A DNA stretch of 64,000 bases from Pseudopyrenochaeta lycopersici (Eukaryota > Ascomycota > Dothideomycetes > Pleosporales > Pseudopyrenochaetaceae), in assembly GCA_003313425.1 (NCBI GenBank), contig NHZP01000014.1, positions 248,001 to 312,000 of the forward strand. The letters are read 5' to 3'. Below are positions 1 to 10,093 of the stretch, piece after piece. Positions within the stretch are counted from its first letter, which is position 1. The number at the start of each line of letters is the position of its first letter. The translations under genes were made by a program, and so were the position numbers. The notes under the pieces are model-generated. The model did not search any database and was not told where the DNA came from. It worked only from the letters and a program-made list of their open reading frames with translations.

Positions 1-2
1 CC

Positions 3-152
3 TTCCAACTGGCTGATGATAGGCATTATCAATTTGGCGACAAAGGAAAGTTTGAAAGGAAACCTCCACGATTTTTCTCACGAGCAAACAACATCGGAGG
101 TGGACGAAGTCGAGGAAGAGGGGCTTATGGCAGGGGCTGTTTTCATCCGTAG
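3..152 (+). CDS. C-terminal end of an unidentified gene, cut by window start
   Basis: Frame 3 is open from the window edge to a TAG at 150-152. It encodes about 49 residues: a charged stretch followed by a Gly/Arg-rich tail with alternating GR and RG pairs (GGGRSRGRG...GRG). Such RGG-like tails occur in RNA-binding proteins and also in retroelement Gag-like proteins. Nothing upstream is visible, so the family cannot be named. The open frame is short and could be chance, but the composition bias is unlike the surrounding non-coding DNA. Confidence 0.35.
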   Translation, partial: FQLADDRHYQFGDKGKFERKPPRFFSRANNIGGGRSRGRGAYGRGCFHP

Positions 153-1478
153 GTAATAATGAATTTCAAGAAGCCAGCTTCAGTTCCATCGATTTATTGC
201 AGAACGTGCGATAAGAGATCGTTGAGCACCTGTATTATAGGCAAAGTAACAAATTATCTAATGCTTGACTAGCTACTACACAAGACCATGTTGTTGTCTA
301 AAGTCGTATACTCGAAGGACACGGAGATCACAGCTAGGACTACAAATACATATGTTGCACGAGAGCTTTGTTGAATTGTTTTGGTAATGATGTTGACATT
401 CAAGACGTGTGCGGCGTGGACAGAGTGGGGAATGGTAGACGGAACTCAGCCTGGAGAGAATTGTTGGAGGTGCTTGGAATGCAATCGAAGTCAGATACGT
501 CCCAAGATAATAGCTTCACATTGATGCATTGTGAATGGACTATTTCCGTATGTGGGAATCTACAGTTAAAGCGACCCCAAGAGGTACCTGCGATGAGATA
601 ATCGTCGCTCGGCCTATCTTGTTCTGAAAATCAACCATCGCCATAGTACGAAGCCGGTGTTACATGCGAAAACGAATGTTGAAGGAACTGCTTTGAATAC
701 AGCTAAAGTATAGGAAGGCTGTATGATGAGCTGTGATATCCATTTCGATCTGGAGTTTCGAACTGGAAACTTTGAGAGTCAGTATGTAGTATAAGATATT
801 CTTTATGAAGTATATTAAAAATTAGTTAAAGAGTATTACACGTAATTTAAAAGGATATAAGAAATCTTATTTTTCTCTTTATCTTACCAGCCACCTTCAG
901 CTGCAACAAAAACTCACTAGACAGGTGTGCGCTGCTGATGGGCTGTTTTTACGCCACGAAAAAGCAAGTTCGAGTTAAATGCACTCATGAACAGAAAAGC
1001 TGACCGGCGAGGCAGCGGTGTTGCTCTATATAAAGCAACTCCTCCCGCAATTACATAGTTGAATGCCTACAACTACCTCGCATTATGCTCTTAGCAACTA
1101 GCAATATTCTCAAATTTTCTACCGTTCGAGTACCACCTATCCGAATTCCTGCTGCGCTATCGTTTGGTTCGACTTAGTCTCAACACAAGGCTTCTTCATC
1201 GGTACCTCCAAAACGGACTTAATATCTTCTATTCGGTAGAGCAAAGGATATTGTGAATACTTCGACCCAGTGCTAACCCCTAGATAATAGATACGTGAGA
1301 TTCCGCCTAGTTCCAGTCATTAAACTAAAGCCTGGACTTGTTATTGCAGTCGCCTCCGCACAAATCGTCATTTACTTCTTGGTGCTGGTAACGGGTCGCC
1401 GTTTTGGGATCGAAACTCATTATCTCCGCAGTCCGATTCTTTAAGTAACCAGCCACCAATATTCAACCAAACTGTAAT
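153..1478. other. Intergenic region upstream of the first HET gene
   Basis: About 1.3 kb without a convincing gene. An A/T-rich patch lies around 780-880. A TATA-like site at 1027-1034 and a C/T-rich leader follow before the HET start. Short open frames here have no recognisable content. Confidence 0.5.
1027..1034 (+). promoter_or_regulatory. Candidate TATA box for the HET gene
   Basis: TATATAAA at 1027-1034 lies about 445 bases upstream of the HET start codon. It would imply a long 5' leader or a leader intron. It is identified by sequence match and position only. Confidence 0.3.
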
Positions 1479-3578
1479 ATGTCTACTTTCAAGTACACCC
1501 GCCCAGGTGATGGCGAAATTCGAATCATCAAGCTTCAGCCGGGGGAAGGCAACGAGAAAATACAGGCTTCCTTGGAGTTCATCTCCATCGACAGTGGGAA
1601 ACCTAAATGCTACAGCGCTCTCTCATACTCGTGGGGGTCAGACTCCCAGCCGCGACACTCTATCTTTCTCAACGGTATGGAATTCAAGGTTTCTCTTAAC
1701 CTTTTTCAGGCCCTGCAGCAGCTCCGCTATCGGGACCGCCCTCGTATCCTTTGGGTCGACGCCATCTGCATTGACCAGAAGGACAAAGATGATAAGAAGA
1801 TGCAGCTGCCACTCATGTCCTTGATCTACTCCAAGGCAGAGACAGTGGAAATATGGTTAGGGACTAGCAAAAATAACGAAGACCCTGAACAGAATGAAGG
1901 GGAGCCAGGGCAGAAAGACGGAGAGCTTGGACTTACGTTCCTAGCGAGCGGCAAACTCGAAGCGACTGCAACGGTAGAAATTATACACGCTATAATTGGC
2001 TTCCTCCAGCGAGAGTGGTTCTCGCGCCTCTGGATTATTCAGGAGTTGATACTTGCAGAAAATAATAGGGCTTTTGTGAATTGTGGGCGCGTTCGCGTTC
2101 CTTGGGAAAGATTTTCATCCGGTATAATGGAAATCCTCTTGACAAACAATCTGAACGGTGCCTTTTCCAGGCGTCTTGTTCCAGGGAATGGACAGCTTCA
2201 GGGTTCTTCACCATCGGCGGTAACTGATAACCAGATCAGTGTTTTAAAGAATCATCTTACCCATGTAATGGGATCTCATGGAATGAACATCATGCACCTC
2301 TGCGGGCTCCGCACAAGCTACGCTCAAAGAGTGGCAGAGTCAAAACCGAAGCGAGTCGCTTCGGTCGGTCTCGTCCTTCGCCAATCCAGACACGCCAATG
2401 CCAGCAACTTGAAAGACAAGGTCTCCGGCGTGTGCGGCTTGCTCGAGCCTCTGATAGCTAAAAGTTTGATCGATTCATACGACAAATCGGAAGAGGAATT
2501 GTTCTTCGCCACCACGCTACGCATCTTGCAACATGACACGCACCCGAATCTGTACCATGAATACCCCACCATATCGCCTTGTGAAACTAAGAAAAACAAC
2601 GTACCGTCATGGACACTGAAACTTTCATTCATCGGAAAGACGTACGCTGAAGGGCGCTTTACCTCATTTACCAGATTTGACGTTGCGAAGACACCCCATG
2701 ACAAGCTTCATTTCAGCAGCGATGGCAGGCAAATGACCGTCGATGTATGCATTATCGACACTATCACAGATGTCCTTGAACCTAATACCAATCCGATAGC
2801 ACCTAGCAACCCAGATCTTTGGGAGGCCTTTAATATTCGCTTTAATAAGGCGGAAAAGCTTACGCGAGAGCCTGCGGAAGAGGATGGAAAGACACCCCCG
2901 TCTATGAACTGGCAGCTGCAGGTCCTCGTCAAGCGGCTCGCCGAGAGTATCAATCTCATTGGCTTTCTCAAGAAAGCCCATAACCTCTACCAGCAACACT
3001 TGAACACCCCTAAAGGCACAGACATGGCTACCTCTTTCTGGGAGACCATCCTCTCCGGCCTCCCTGATGACTACGGCAAGGGAACAGGCATGGAACTCTC
3101 TCGCGGCGGCCGGCTTAACGATCAGGGCGCCTTTCTCCTTGGCGACCGCGACTTCGACGATAGCACAACTGACCGCGGCCCCTTCGCTCATCAAACTGTA
3201 AAGCCCTTCGCTAGTTTAGCTGTAAAGGCCTTCGATCCGCCTGAAAATGAGGCCGACATCGTCATGGCCATACGGGCTCACTGCAGCCCGGCGCTGTTTG
3301 GCGCACTCAGGCAGGTGCTTGCACCAGAAGGGTGTGATGTACGTAGCGGATTTTACGTTACCGAAAATGGACTCTGCGGGCTGTGTCTTCCGGGTGCGAA
3401 GAAAGGAGATGTAATTGCTAGAGTATTTCGGGGAACGGGATTCGAGATTCCTATCGTGCTCAGGCAAGAAGCGAAGAATCAGTATTCAATGGTATGCGTA
3501 GCTAGTGTTTCTAAAGGATGGGAGGAGGTGTGCAAGGCGAGGGGGGCCGTCGATCCGGAGGAGGTGGTGTTGGTGTAG
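1479..3578 (+). CDS. HET-domain (heterokaryon incompatibility) protein, 699 aa
   Basis: Single open frame of 699 codons starting at ATG 1479. The HET domain (PF06985 type) covers roughly residues 45-205 and shows its usual landmarks in order: YSALSYSWG (about 47), ILWVDAICIDQ (about 88), a VEIWLG segment (about 121), and WFSRLWIIQEL (about 181). The remaining ~490 residues are typical of the variable C-terminal half and carry no domain I can name. HET domains act in fungal non-self recognition and regulated cell death (family knowledge); the specificity of this copy is unknown. No signal peptide or membrane segment is visible. It converges with the AAA ATPase at 4628-6913. A second HET gene lies at 21100. 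Confidence 0.9.
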   Translation: MSTFKYTRPGDGEIRIIKLQPGEGNEKIQASLEFISIDSGKPKCYSALSYSWGSDSQPRHSIFLNGMEFKVSLNLFQALQQLRYRDRPRILWVDAICIDQKDKDDKKMQLPLMSLIYSKAETVEIWLGTSKNNEDPEQNEGEPGQKDGELGLTFLASGKLEATATVEIIHAIIGFLQREWFSRLWIIQELILAENNRAFVNCGRVRVPWERFSSGIMEILLTNNLNGAFSRRLVPGNGQLQGSSPSAVTDNQISVLKNHLTHVMGSHGMNIMHLCGLRTSYAQRVAESKPKRVASVGLVLRQSRHANASNLKDKVSGVCGLLEPLIAKSLIDSYDKSEEELFFATTLRILQHDTHPNLYHEYPTISPCETKKNNVPSWTLKLSFIGKTYAEGRFTSFTRFDVAKTPHDKLHFSSDGRQMTVDVCIIDTITDVLEPNTNPIAPSNPDLWEAFNIRFNKAEKLTREPAEEDGKTPPSMNWQLQVLVKRLAESINLIGFLKKAHNLYQQHLNTPKGTDMATSFWETILSGLPDDYGKGTGMELSRGGRLNDQGAFLLGDRDFDDSTTDRGPFAHQTVKPFASLAVKAFDPPENEADIVMAIRAHCSPALFGALRQVLAPEGCDVRSGFYVTENGLCGLCLPGAKKGDVIARVFRGTGFEIPIVLRQEAKNQYSMVCVASVSKGWEEVCKARGAVDPEEVVLV

Positions 3579-4627
3579 AGGTTTGGAGGGAACATTGAAA
3601 GACTTCGGATATTTTATATCTGATATTCCCGATGGCGTTAAGCAAGGCTCTTCATCAAATGCCACGAAATGAGATATTGAGACCTGTTTAGAGATCATCT
3701 GTGCCTCAAATACTTAGAGAGTCACTTGCCCATGCTGACACTTGACTAACACATGGTTATTATAGTGCCTTTGGCTACTCTGGCTATCACTTATACCCTT
3801 GCATATCAATACAAGCTACTTTCATAGATGTACTAATCAAAAACTGCAACAGTCATCTCTGCTACCCCCAATGCGGAGCATAGAAGACAGCGATGGGCTC
3901 GCGTATTGGATGTGTGCTAGGGAAGGAGCTTAGGGCCTTTGCAAGACCTTGTCTTTTCATGTGAGCGGTGTTGCGAAAGTTTGATTTGAGAACCGTTATC
4001 CTATTATATCGCAGAGCGATTAATGCCTAGACCGTTCATTCGACGGAATGATAGTAACAGCTGTACAAGTATTGAAATTGCGGGGTCGAGTGCGGAGCAA
4101 CCTCCACTCTCTTCCTTAATTAGGTATATCTAATTAATTGTCTTAATGCCATTGGGTCAATTTTGGAGTGACCTCGTGCCTTGCTGCTGTACCATGTCAT
4201 AGGATTAGAATGAGGACGGGTGACGACCAATTCGGGTGTGCTTTTTGGACACACAGTACGACATCGCGGGTCACACTGCATTTTGTCCCTCACTACGGAC
4301 GACTAAGTTGTCAGATCAAGCAGGTCGTATTGAATTTGATGGCAGTTTTAGGCAGGGAATTCATGGAAAATTATTGTACTCTATCTTATGACATGAGAGA
4401 CGTATGTGAGAAACTAGGAAGCGAAATTTACGTATGACTCCCGCTCCAACGCCAGTAATCGAACTGTCACAATGCAGTGCGAAAGAAAACCAGTGCTAAA
4501 CGCCGGGTGTAGATAACTCCCCCGCTTCTGAACCATGCTTAATGGAAATTATTGCCATATGCCCTTTGCCACCACAATCGATGGGTTGCCGTTCGACTTA
4601 TCCGAACCTCCTTTTCTCAATATGCCA
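3579..4627. other. Intergenic region between convergent genes
   Basis: About 1.05 kb between the stops of the HET gene and the AAA ATPase, expected to hold both 3' ends. Open frames around 4168-4437 and 4535-4841 have no family features. I see no repeat or RNA gene. Confidence 0.5.
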
Positions 4628-6913
4628 TCAGCCATACAGAGTACCTCTCGTACGCTCTGTGAACTGTGTCTCATTGTGCAAATGCTGCGTGACGTCCATC
4701 GTGGTGACGATATGCTCATGTCCTAGCTTCTCTTCCTTGCGGTTGGCCAGCAATCTTGCGATCTTCAGAATGTTCTTGATTTGCCGACCATTCATATTCA
4801 TCCTGGACAACTCCTTCAGCTGCGCCGCTGTGATCGTGTGATCCTGAGAAGAAGAGTCAAGGAAGTTCTTCCAGATCATCTTGCGCGAGTCGATGGAAAG
4901 CTCCTGGTAGTCAAGGGAGATGTGAATACGTGATTGGAAGGCAGGATCGAATGTCTGGACACGGTTGGTGGTGAGAAACATGGTGCCTTCGTAATACTCC
5001 AGAACACGTAGGAAGATGGACACAAGCTTGTTGCGCTCTAGCTCATGCAATGACCGCTGCTCCAAGAACACATCAGCCTCGTCAAGCAAGAGCACCGCGT
5101 TCCAGCGACTGCACATCTCGAGAATGTCCTGCAGCTTGGTCTCAACCTTTCTTGGGTCAAAACCAAGGTCACCAGCGCTCATCATATACAGCGGTACCTT
5201 CATCTCTTCGGCGACGGACTCAGAGGTGAGAGTTTTACCGACACCTGGGGGTCCGCATAAGAGGATGATCATGCCTTTGCCCTTGCCCTCAATGACATCA
5301 TCAAATGTGTCACGGAACTTGCGTTGGCCCTCCGTGAAGCCGAGAATGAGTTCTTTCTGGTTCTTGGGTAGGACTAAACGATCGAATGCATCGGTTTGCC
5401 ATTCAATGTCTTTAACGCAGTTGACAAAGAAATTCAGCCAGAGCTTGTTCTTCAGGCTGTACCCGCGCAATAAGGGCGTGCAAATAAGCTTCTGCTCATT
5501 TGTGAGCGGCGTGTGCTTCGCAGCATCCTCTTCATCTGCAAATTGTCCGTCCATTGGCATGCCACTATCATCGGCATCGTAATCGTCCGCTTCACTGCCC
5601 TGGTCATCATAGCCGTCGTCTTCGTCACAGTCGTCGTTGTACCCATCATCGTAGGGATCACCATTCAGTGGCGAATGCAAGGGTTCTTTTTGGTTGAGAG
5701 GCGCAACAAAAATTGAGTGAGTAGGATTGAAGCGATTCCAACCGTAAGTGTCGATGATAATGCGGCCTTTCACGTTGTATTTGTCCTTGGTGCCGAACGT
5801 ACCTTGCCTCCAGGCAACACCCTGATAAGCTCGATAGTTCGGTCCAGCAAGCGCTTCAGTCTTTGCCCCCCGTTCGATTAGGCGGGTGCGTATTGCTTCG
5901 CCTTCATGATGGTACTCAAGAGGGTACACTCGAAGCGAGCTGATTGAGCGCGTGCCAGTATATACCGAGATGGAGAGGTTGATCTTGTTTGTACCGAACT
6001 TTGCCCCATCCCAATCGACATACTTGCAGGTAAGCCAGAAGCACGGTACACCCTTTGCATCCTGTCCATATCGTGTTTCAACCAGCGACATGGCCGTCTC
6101 TTGGCCGTCTTGTCGCGCAAATACCGTAGCTCCAGGTTGGAAGAGAGTCCATAGGTGCTCATATGTCATCACACGCTTGCTCTTCATGTCCTGGGAAGTG
6201 TCGATCATGTTCTTGAACTCTTTGACCAGGACGTCTTGCAACAGTTGGGCATGCGCTTTTGTCGTTCGCTGATCCTCTGTTTCGTGACCAAGCTTGCTGA
6301 TAGCTGCCTGCAATTCTGCCCATCGATGAATGAGTGGTTCGAACTTGCCGGTGAACTCAAGGCGGTTAAGGCCAACAGTTACGCCAGGATAGTTCTTAAG
6401 GACGCCAGCGAGTAGCTTCTTCAAAAGTGGACTCTGGACGACGATTGAGTGCACAGAAAGTACGCGCCGTGGATCATTGTAGACCTTCACGTTCCTTACT
6501 AACAGCGCCCATTTAGCAGTCTCATCGTTTTCCGCAGGATCACCAATATCCTCGGGGATCTTATCTTGCCACTGGAAGCGACCCTTCTTGTCTTCTTTTC
6601 CAGAATACAGCTGCTTGAGACCGCTCTTCATGCCAGGATCATAATGGACTCCGTCATCCTCATCCTCATCTTTGTCCTCTTCTTTGGTGCCATTCTCCGT
6701 CGACTTTCCCTTGCTCTTGCCGTTGGTGATAATGTGTTTCACACCATTAATTACAGGCTCATGCGAATCCTCTTCCCCAGAGGACGATGAAGATAGCGAG
6801 ATAGAGCGCGACCGTCGGATGACTCTTAGGCGTCGCGACGATATCTCCTCCATATCTCTCAGCTGCTGTAAATGCGCCTCGTGCAGCTCGTGTTGAGTTG
6901 GTGAATCGCACAT
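4628..6913 (-). CDS. AAA-family ATPase with acidic linker, 761 aa
   Basis: Single exon on the minus strand. The first ATG is at 6913; the frame is open three codons further but only from TTG. The N-terminus (about 10-75) is Ser/Arg- then Asp/Glu-rich. The middle (about 95-415) matches the region usually found before the ATPase domain in large fungal AAA proteins (DUF7025-like, from memory). A strongly acidic Asp/Gly/Tyr stretch follows near 420-455. The AAA core has Walker A GPPGVGKT (about 552-559), Walker B LLLDEAD (about 602-608), and a sensor-1-like TTNR. Fungal members are usually described as Cdc48/BCS1-type remodelling ATPases of unknown substrate. No signal peptide or membrane anchor is seen. 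It is divergent from the fused biosynthetic gene at 7961. Confidence 0.88.
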   Translation of the reverse strand: MCDSPTQHELHEAHLQQLRDMEEISSRRLRVIRRSRSISLSSSSSGEEDSHEPVINGVKHIITNGKSKGKSTENGTKEEDKDEDEDDGVHYDPGMKSGLKQLYSGKEDKKGRFQWQDKIPEDIGDPAENDETAKWALLVRNVKVYNDPRRVLSVHSIVVQSPLLKKLLAGVLKNYPGVTVGLNRLEFTGKFEPLIHRWAELQAAISKLGHETEDQRTTKAHAQLLQDVLVKEFKNMIDTSQDMKSKRVMTYEHLWTLFQPGATVFARQDGQETAMSLVETRYGQDAKGVPCFWLTCKYVDWDGAKFGTNKINLSISVYTGTRSISSLRVYPLEYHHEGEAIRTRLIERGAKTEALAGPNYRAYQGVAWRQGTFGTKDKYNVKGRIIIDTYGWNRFNPTHSIFVAPLNQKEPLHSPLNGDPYDDGYNDDCDEDDGYDDQGSEADDYDADDSGMPMDGQFADEEDAAKHTPLTNEQKLICTPLLRGYSLKNKLWLNFFVNCVKDIEWQTDAFDRLVLPKNQKELILGFTEGQRKFRDTFDDVIEGKGKGMIILLCGPPGVGKTLTSESVAEEMKVPLYMMSAGDLGFDPRKVETKLQDILEMCSRWNAVLLLDEADVFLEQRSLHELERNKLVSIFLRVLEYYEGTMFLTTNRVQTFDPAFQSRIHISLDYQELSIDSRKMIWKNFLDSSSQDHTITAAQLKELSRMNMNGRQIKNILKIARLLANRKEEKLGHEHIVTTMDVTQHLHNETQFTERTRGTLYG

Positions 6914-7960
6914 GACGAACAAGAGTATTGAGACAAGATCGGCTCTCTGATCCTTTAACTTGGAAGTCGTGGTCTGTCGAGTTTAGCGACTGCGGGGGGT
7001 TTTGGAGAGCTGCAGGCATTACCTACGGGTGAGCGAATCGAGCTGTTGTCAGCTGGATTTAAGTGGCTTGAGATTGTTGCTGCGCCCTGATCTTGGATTG
7101 GCCAAGGCAAAGTCAAAAGGAAAGTTTGTTGCTTCACCTCTTTTGCTCGGCAGGAACGGCTGGCAGCATCAGATTGGATGGTGAGGGGATTGGAAAGCTG
7201 TTCGAAGAATACCGCGCAAGGCTATATGTGCGCAGCTTTGCTCTGCTGCCTGGCGTACCCGATAAATCGCGAGCGAATGCCTGCCTAACGTTGATCTGAT
7301 CAGTGGTAGTGCAAGCCTCACCTTCAGGCCACCATTGACACTCTTGCAAGTGTCTTGTGCAGTGATGCACAAGTGATCAGCAACTTTCCAGGTGCGTTGG
7401 CAGGCTGGTTCGTGGGAGTTGCACAGTGGTAAGCGCTGGCGTTCGTGGCGGTGCATGGCCTGTCAAAAGGGCGGCATTTCCAGGCGCCATAGCTGTCTCT
7501 CACCGTGTCTATCAAACTGTGGTGACTCACCCTTGCATGCGACACCCGGTCTATGTGGAAGCCTAGATACCTATCCTCAGGTCCATTAGTGTACGCCGGT
7601 ATGTATTTACAGAGGACTCGTCAAGGGTTCAGCCTTGTGTACATGGGCTGATCTTCCATGATGCAAGACTCGAGTTATCATTCTGGAGATGAACGGGACA
7701 ACAAAACATGATGTTCAAATAGAGAGAGTCAAGTTTTGGGTCACTTATGCCATCCGACCGAAGTCAACACCTTTGTCGTTGGTCGGGGGTGACGAGAGAC
7801 GAAAGCAGGTGTGGCCGTGCGCCGTACCCCGCGACATCGGCGGGTCGGCGTTTGAGCCCCTCCACGCATCGTTTTCGTCTTGTGAGTCTGGTCAAATATT
7901 TTTGAGCGGCACATAAACAGCGATCGCGTCGGCCTTCAGGCGCTCTTTCACTTGTTCGTC
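6914..7960. promoter_or_regulatory. Divergent promoter region between AAA ATPase and HSK-AIRS
   Basis: About 1.05 kb shared upstream region of two divergent genes. Both start codons carry the identical 13-base context CTTGTTCGTCATG (7951-7963 on +, 6911-6923 on -). No clear TATA box is visible. Small open frames on both strands overlap here and look like chance. Confidence 0.5.
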
Positions 7961-10093
7961 ATGGCCACCCATATTAAGGTACCCTGCTCATCAGCCAATA
8001 TTGGACCTGGCTTTGATGTCATTGGTCTCGCGCTCAACCTCTACCTTGAACTGGACGTCACTGTCACGCGCAAGGAGACGTCGGAGCACTCACTCAATTG
8101 CAAAATAACGTACGAAGGTGTAGGCGCAGAAGACGTCCCTCTGGTCGCCGAAGATAATCTCATCACCCGAACAGCCGTATATGTCCTCCGCTGCCATGGC
8201 ATTCGCACCTTCCCCACCGAAACACATGTACATGTCAAAAACCCCATTCCGTTGGGACGAGGATTGGGTTCTTCTGCCGCAGCCATCGTGGGAGGAGTAT
8301 ACTTGGCGAATGAAGTCGGAAATTTGAAGCTGAGCAAGGCTCGCATGCTGGACTACTGCCTGATGGAGGAACGCCATCCCGACAATGTCGCGGCAGCGCT
8401 TTATGGAGGCTTCGTCGGTACATACCTGAACGAACTCTCGCCCGAGGACACCGAACGCCTCGAGATCCCTCTTAGCGAAGTCTTGCCGCAGCCTGCAGGC
8501 GGTGTAGACACCGGGCTTCGTCCGCCAGAGCCCCCTCTAAATATTGGACACTATACAAAATTCAACTGGTCACCAGCAATCAAGTGTGTATGCATTATAC
8601 CACAATTCGAGGTGTCTACAGCGAAAGCGCGTGCTGTGCTACCAGAGACATACTCGCGGAAAGACGCCATCTTCAACATGCAGCGACTAGCCGTCCTCGC
8701 TACTGCTCTCGGAAACCCCACCCCAGATCCCGACATGATTTACACAGCGATGCAAGATAAGCTACATCAGCCGTATCGACGGGGACTTATTCCTGGTCTT
8801 ACCGAGATCTTGCAGTCTGTCACACCCCAATCACACCCCGGATTGCTCGGTATCTGTCTCTCTGGTGCTGGCCCTACCATACTTGCACTCGCAACCGAGA
8901 ACTTTGATTCGATAGCAGAGCACCTTTTGAACGAATTCAAGAAGGAGGGCATTACCTGCGATTGGAAGCTACTTGTGCCGGCCGAGGAGGGTACAACCGT
9001 TGTTCGAGCATCGAGCACGACGCTCGACGCTGGGGAGTCGCTTACATACGCTTCATCCGGAGTGAGCATCGATGCGGGCAATCAGCTTGTCAAGCGCATT
9101 AAAGCATCTACAGCAAGCACAAGAAGACCTGGAGCTGACGGCGAGATCGGTGGGTTTGGTGGCTTGCTTGATCTGCAGGCTGCAGGCTACACTGAAGCAC
9201 CCATCCTTGTTGGCGCCATTGACGGTATTGGTACCAAGGTCAAAATTGCCTTCGAGATGGGTAAACACGATACGGTTGGCATCGATCTGGTCGCCATGAA
9301 CGTGAATGACCTCGTCGTGCAAGGGGCCGAACCGTTGATGTTCCTCGACTACTACGCTTGTAGCAAGCTAGATGTCGAAGGAGCAGCCAAGTTTATCGAG
9401 GGCGTTGCAAATGGTTGCCGACAATCCGGTGCGGCTCTTGTCGGTGGCGAGACGGCAGAGATGCCCGGTATCTACAAGGAGGGCGAGTATGATGCAGGTG
9501 GCGCAGCTATAGGCGCGATAAAGAAGGGTACCACAATTCTGCCAGACACTGCATCCATGGCAGAGGGCGATGTGCTTCTTGGCCTGGCTTCCAGCGGTGT
9601 ACACTCTAACGGCTTCTCCCTCGTCCGCAAGATCGTCGAGACAAAAGGCCTCTCGTTCCACGACACCTGCCCTTGGAGCGAGGGCGAGAACATTGGCACT
9701 GCACTACTGACACCTACAAGGATCTATGTCAAGCCGTTGCTAGCGGCTGTGCGGAGAGGCTTGATAAAGGGTATGGCGCACATCACTGGTGGCGGTCTGC
9801 TGGAGAATATTCCTCGCATGTTGCCGAAGACCCTGGCTGCAGAGCTTGATGCAAAGACATGGCCCGTTCCGGAGGTGTTCAAGTGGCTGAAGACCGCGGG
9901 CCGACTGGACAATACTGAGTTCGCCAGGACATTTAACACGGGTCTTGGAATGGTTCTGGTGGTAAGCCATGAGAATGTACGGACTACGATGGACAGACTC
10001 CAAGAACATGGTGAACAAGTCTTTGTTGTGGGTCAGTTGATCAAGAAGACCAATGAGGACTGTATTGTCCAGAATATGGACATTTGGGGATGA
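7961..10093 (+). CDS. Homoserine kinase fused to AIR synthetase (bifunctional), 710 aa
   Basis: One uninterrupted frame encodes two complete enzymes; the first ATG is at 7961. Residues 1 to about 352 are homoserine kinase (threonine pathway, homoserine to O-phosphohomoserine). They show the N-terminal PCSSANIGPGFD motif, the GHMP ATP loop PLGRGLGSSAAA (about 96-107), ERHPDNVAAALYGGF, and a LSGAGPTILA segment. Residues about 360-710 are phosphoribosylformylglycinamidine cyclo-ligase (PurM/AIR synthetase, FGAM to AIR in purine and thiamine precursor synthesis). They show GIGTK, VGIDLVAMNVNDL, GGETAEMPGIY and HITGGGLLENIPRMLP. The linker is under ten residues. In yeast these are separate activities: Thr1, and the AIRS half of Ade5,7, where AIRS is normally fused to GAR synthetase. 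No intron, frameshift or missing motif is visible, so both halves look functional. Confidence 0.93.
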   Translation: MATHIKVPCSSANIGPGFDVIGLALNLYLELDVTVTRKETSEHSLNCKITYEGVGAEDVPLVAEDNLITRTAVYVLRCHGIRTFPTETHVHVKNPIPLGRGLGSSAAAIVGGVYLANEVGNLKLSKARMLDYCLMEERHPDNVAAALYGGFVGTYLNELSPEDTERLEIPLSEVLPQPAGGVDTGLRPPEPPLNIGHYTKFNWSPAIKCVCIIPQFEVSTAKARAVLPETYSRKDAIFNMQRLAVLATALGNPTPDPDMIYTAMQDKLHQPYRRGLIPGLTEILQSVTPQSHPGLLGICLSGAGPTILALATENFDSIAEHLLNEFKKEGITCDWKLLVPAEEGTTVVRASSTTLDAGESLTYASSGVSIDAGNQLVKRIKASTASTRRPGADGEIGGFGGLLDLQAAGYTEAPILVGAIDGIGTKVKIAFEMGKHDTVGIDLVAMNVNDLVVQGAEPLMFLDYYACSKLDVEGAAKFIEGVANGCRQSGAALVGGETAEMPGIYKEGEYDAGGAAIGAIKKGTTILPDTASMAEGDVLLGLASSGVHSNGFSLVRKIVETKGLSFHDTCPWSEGENIGTALLTPTRIYVKPLLAAVRRGLIKGMAHITGGGLLENIPRMLPKTLAAELDAKTWPVPEVFKWLKTAGRLDNTEFARTFNTGLGMVLVVSHENVRTTMDRLQEHGEQVFVVGQLIKKTNEDCIVQNMDIWG

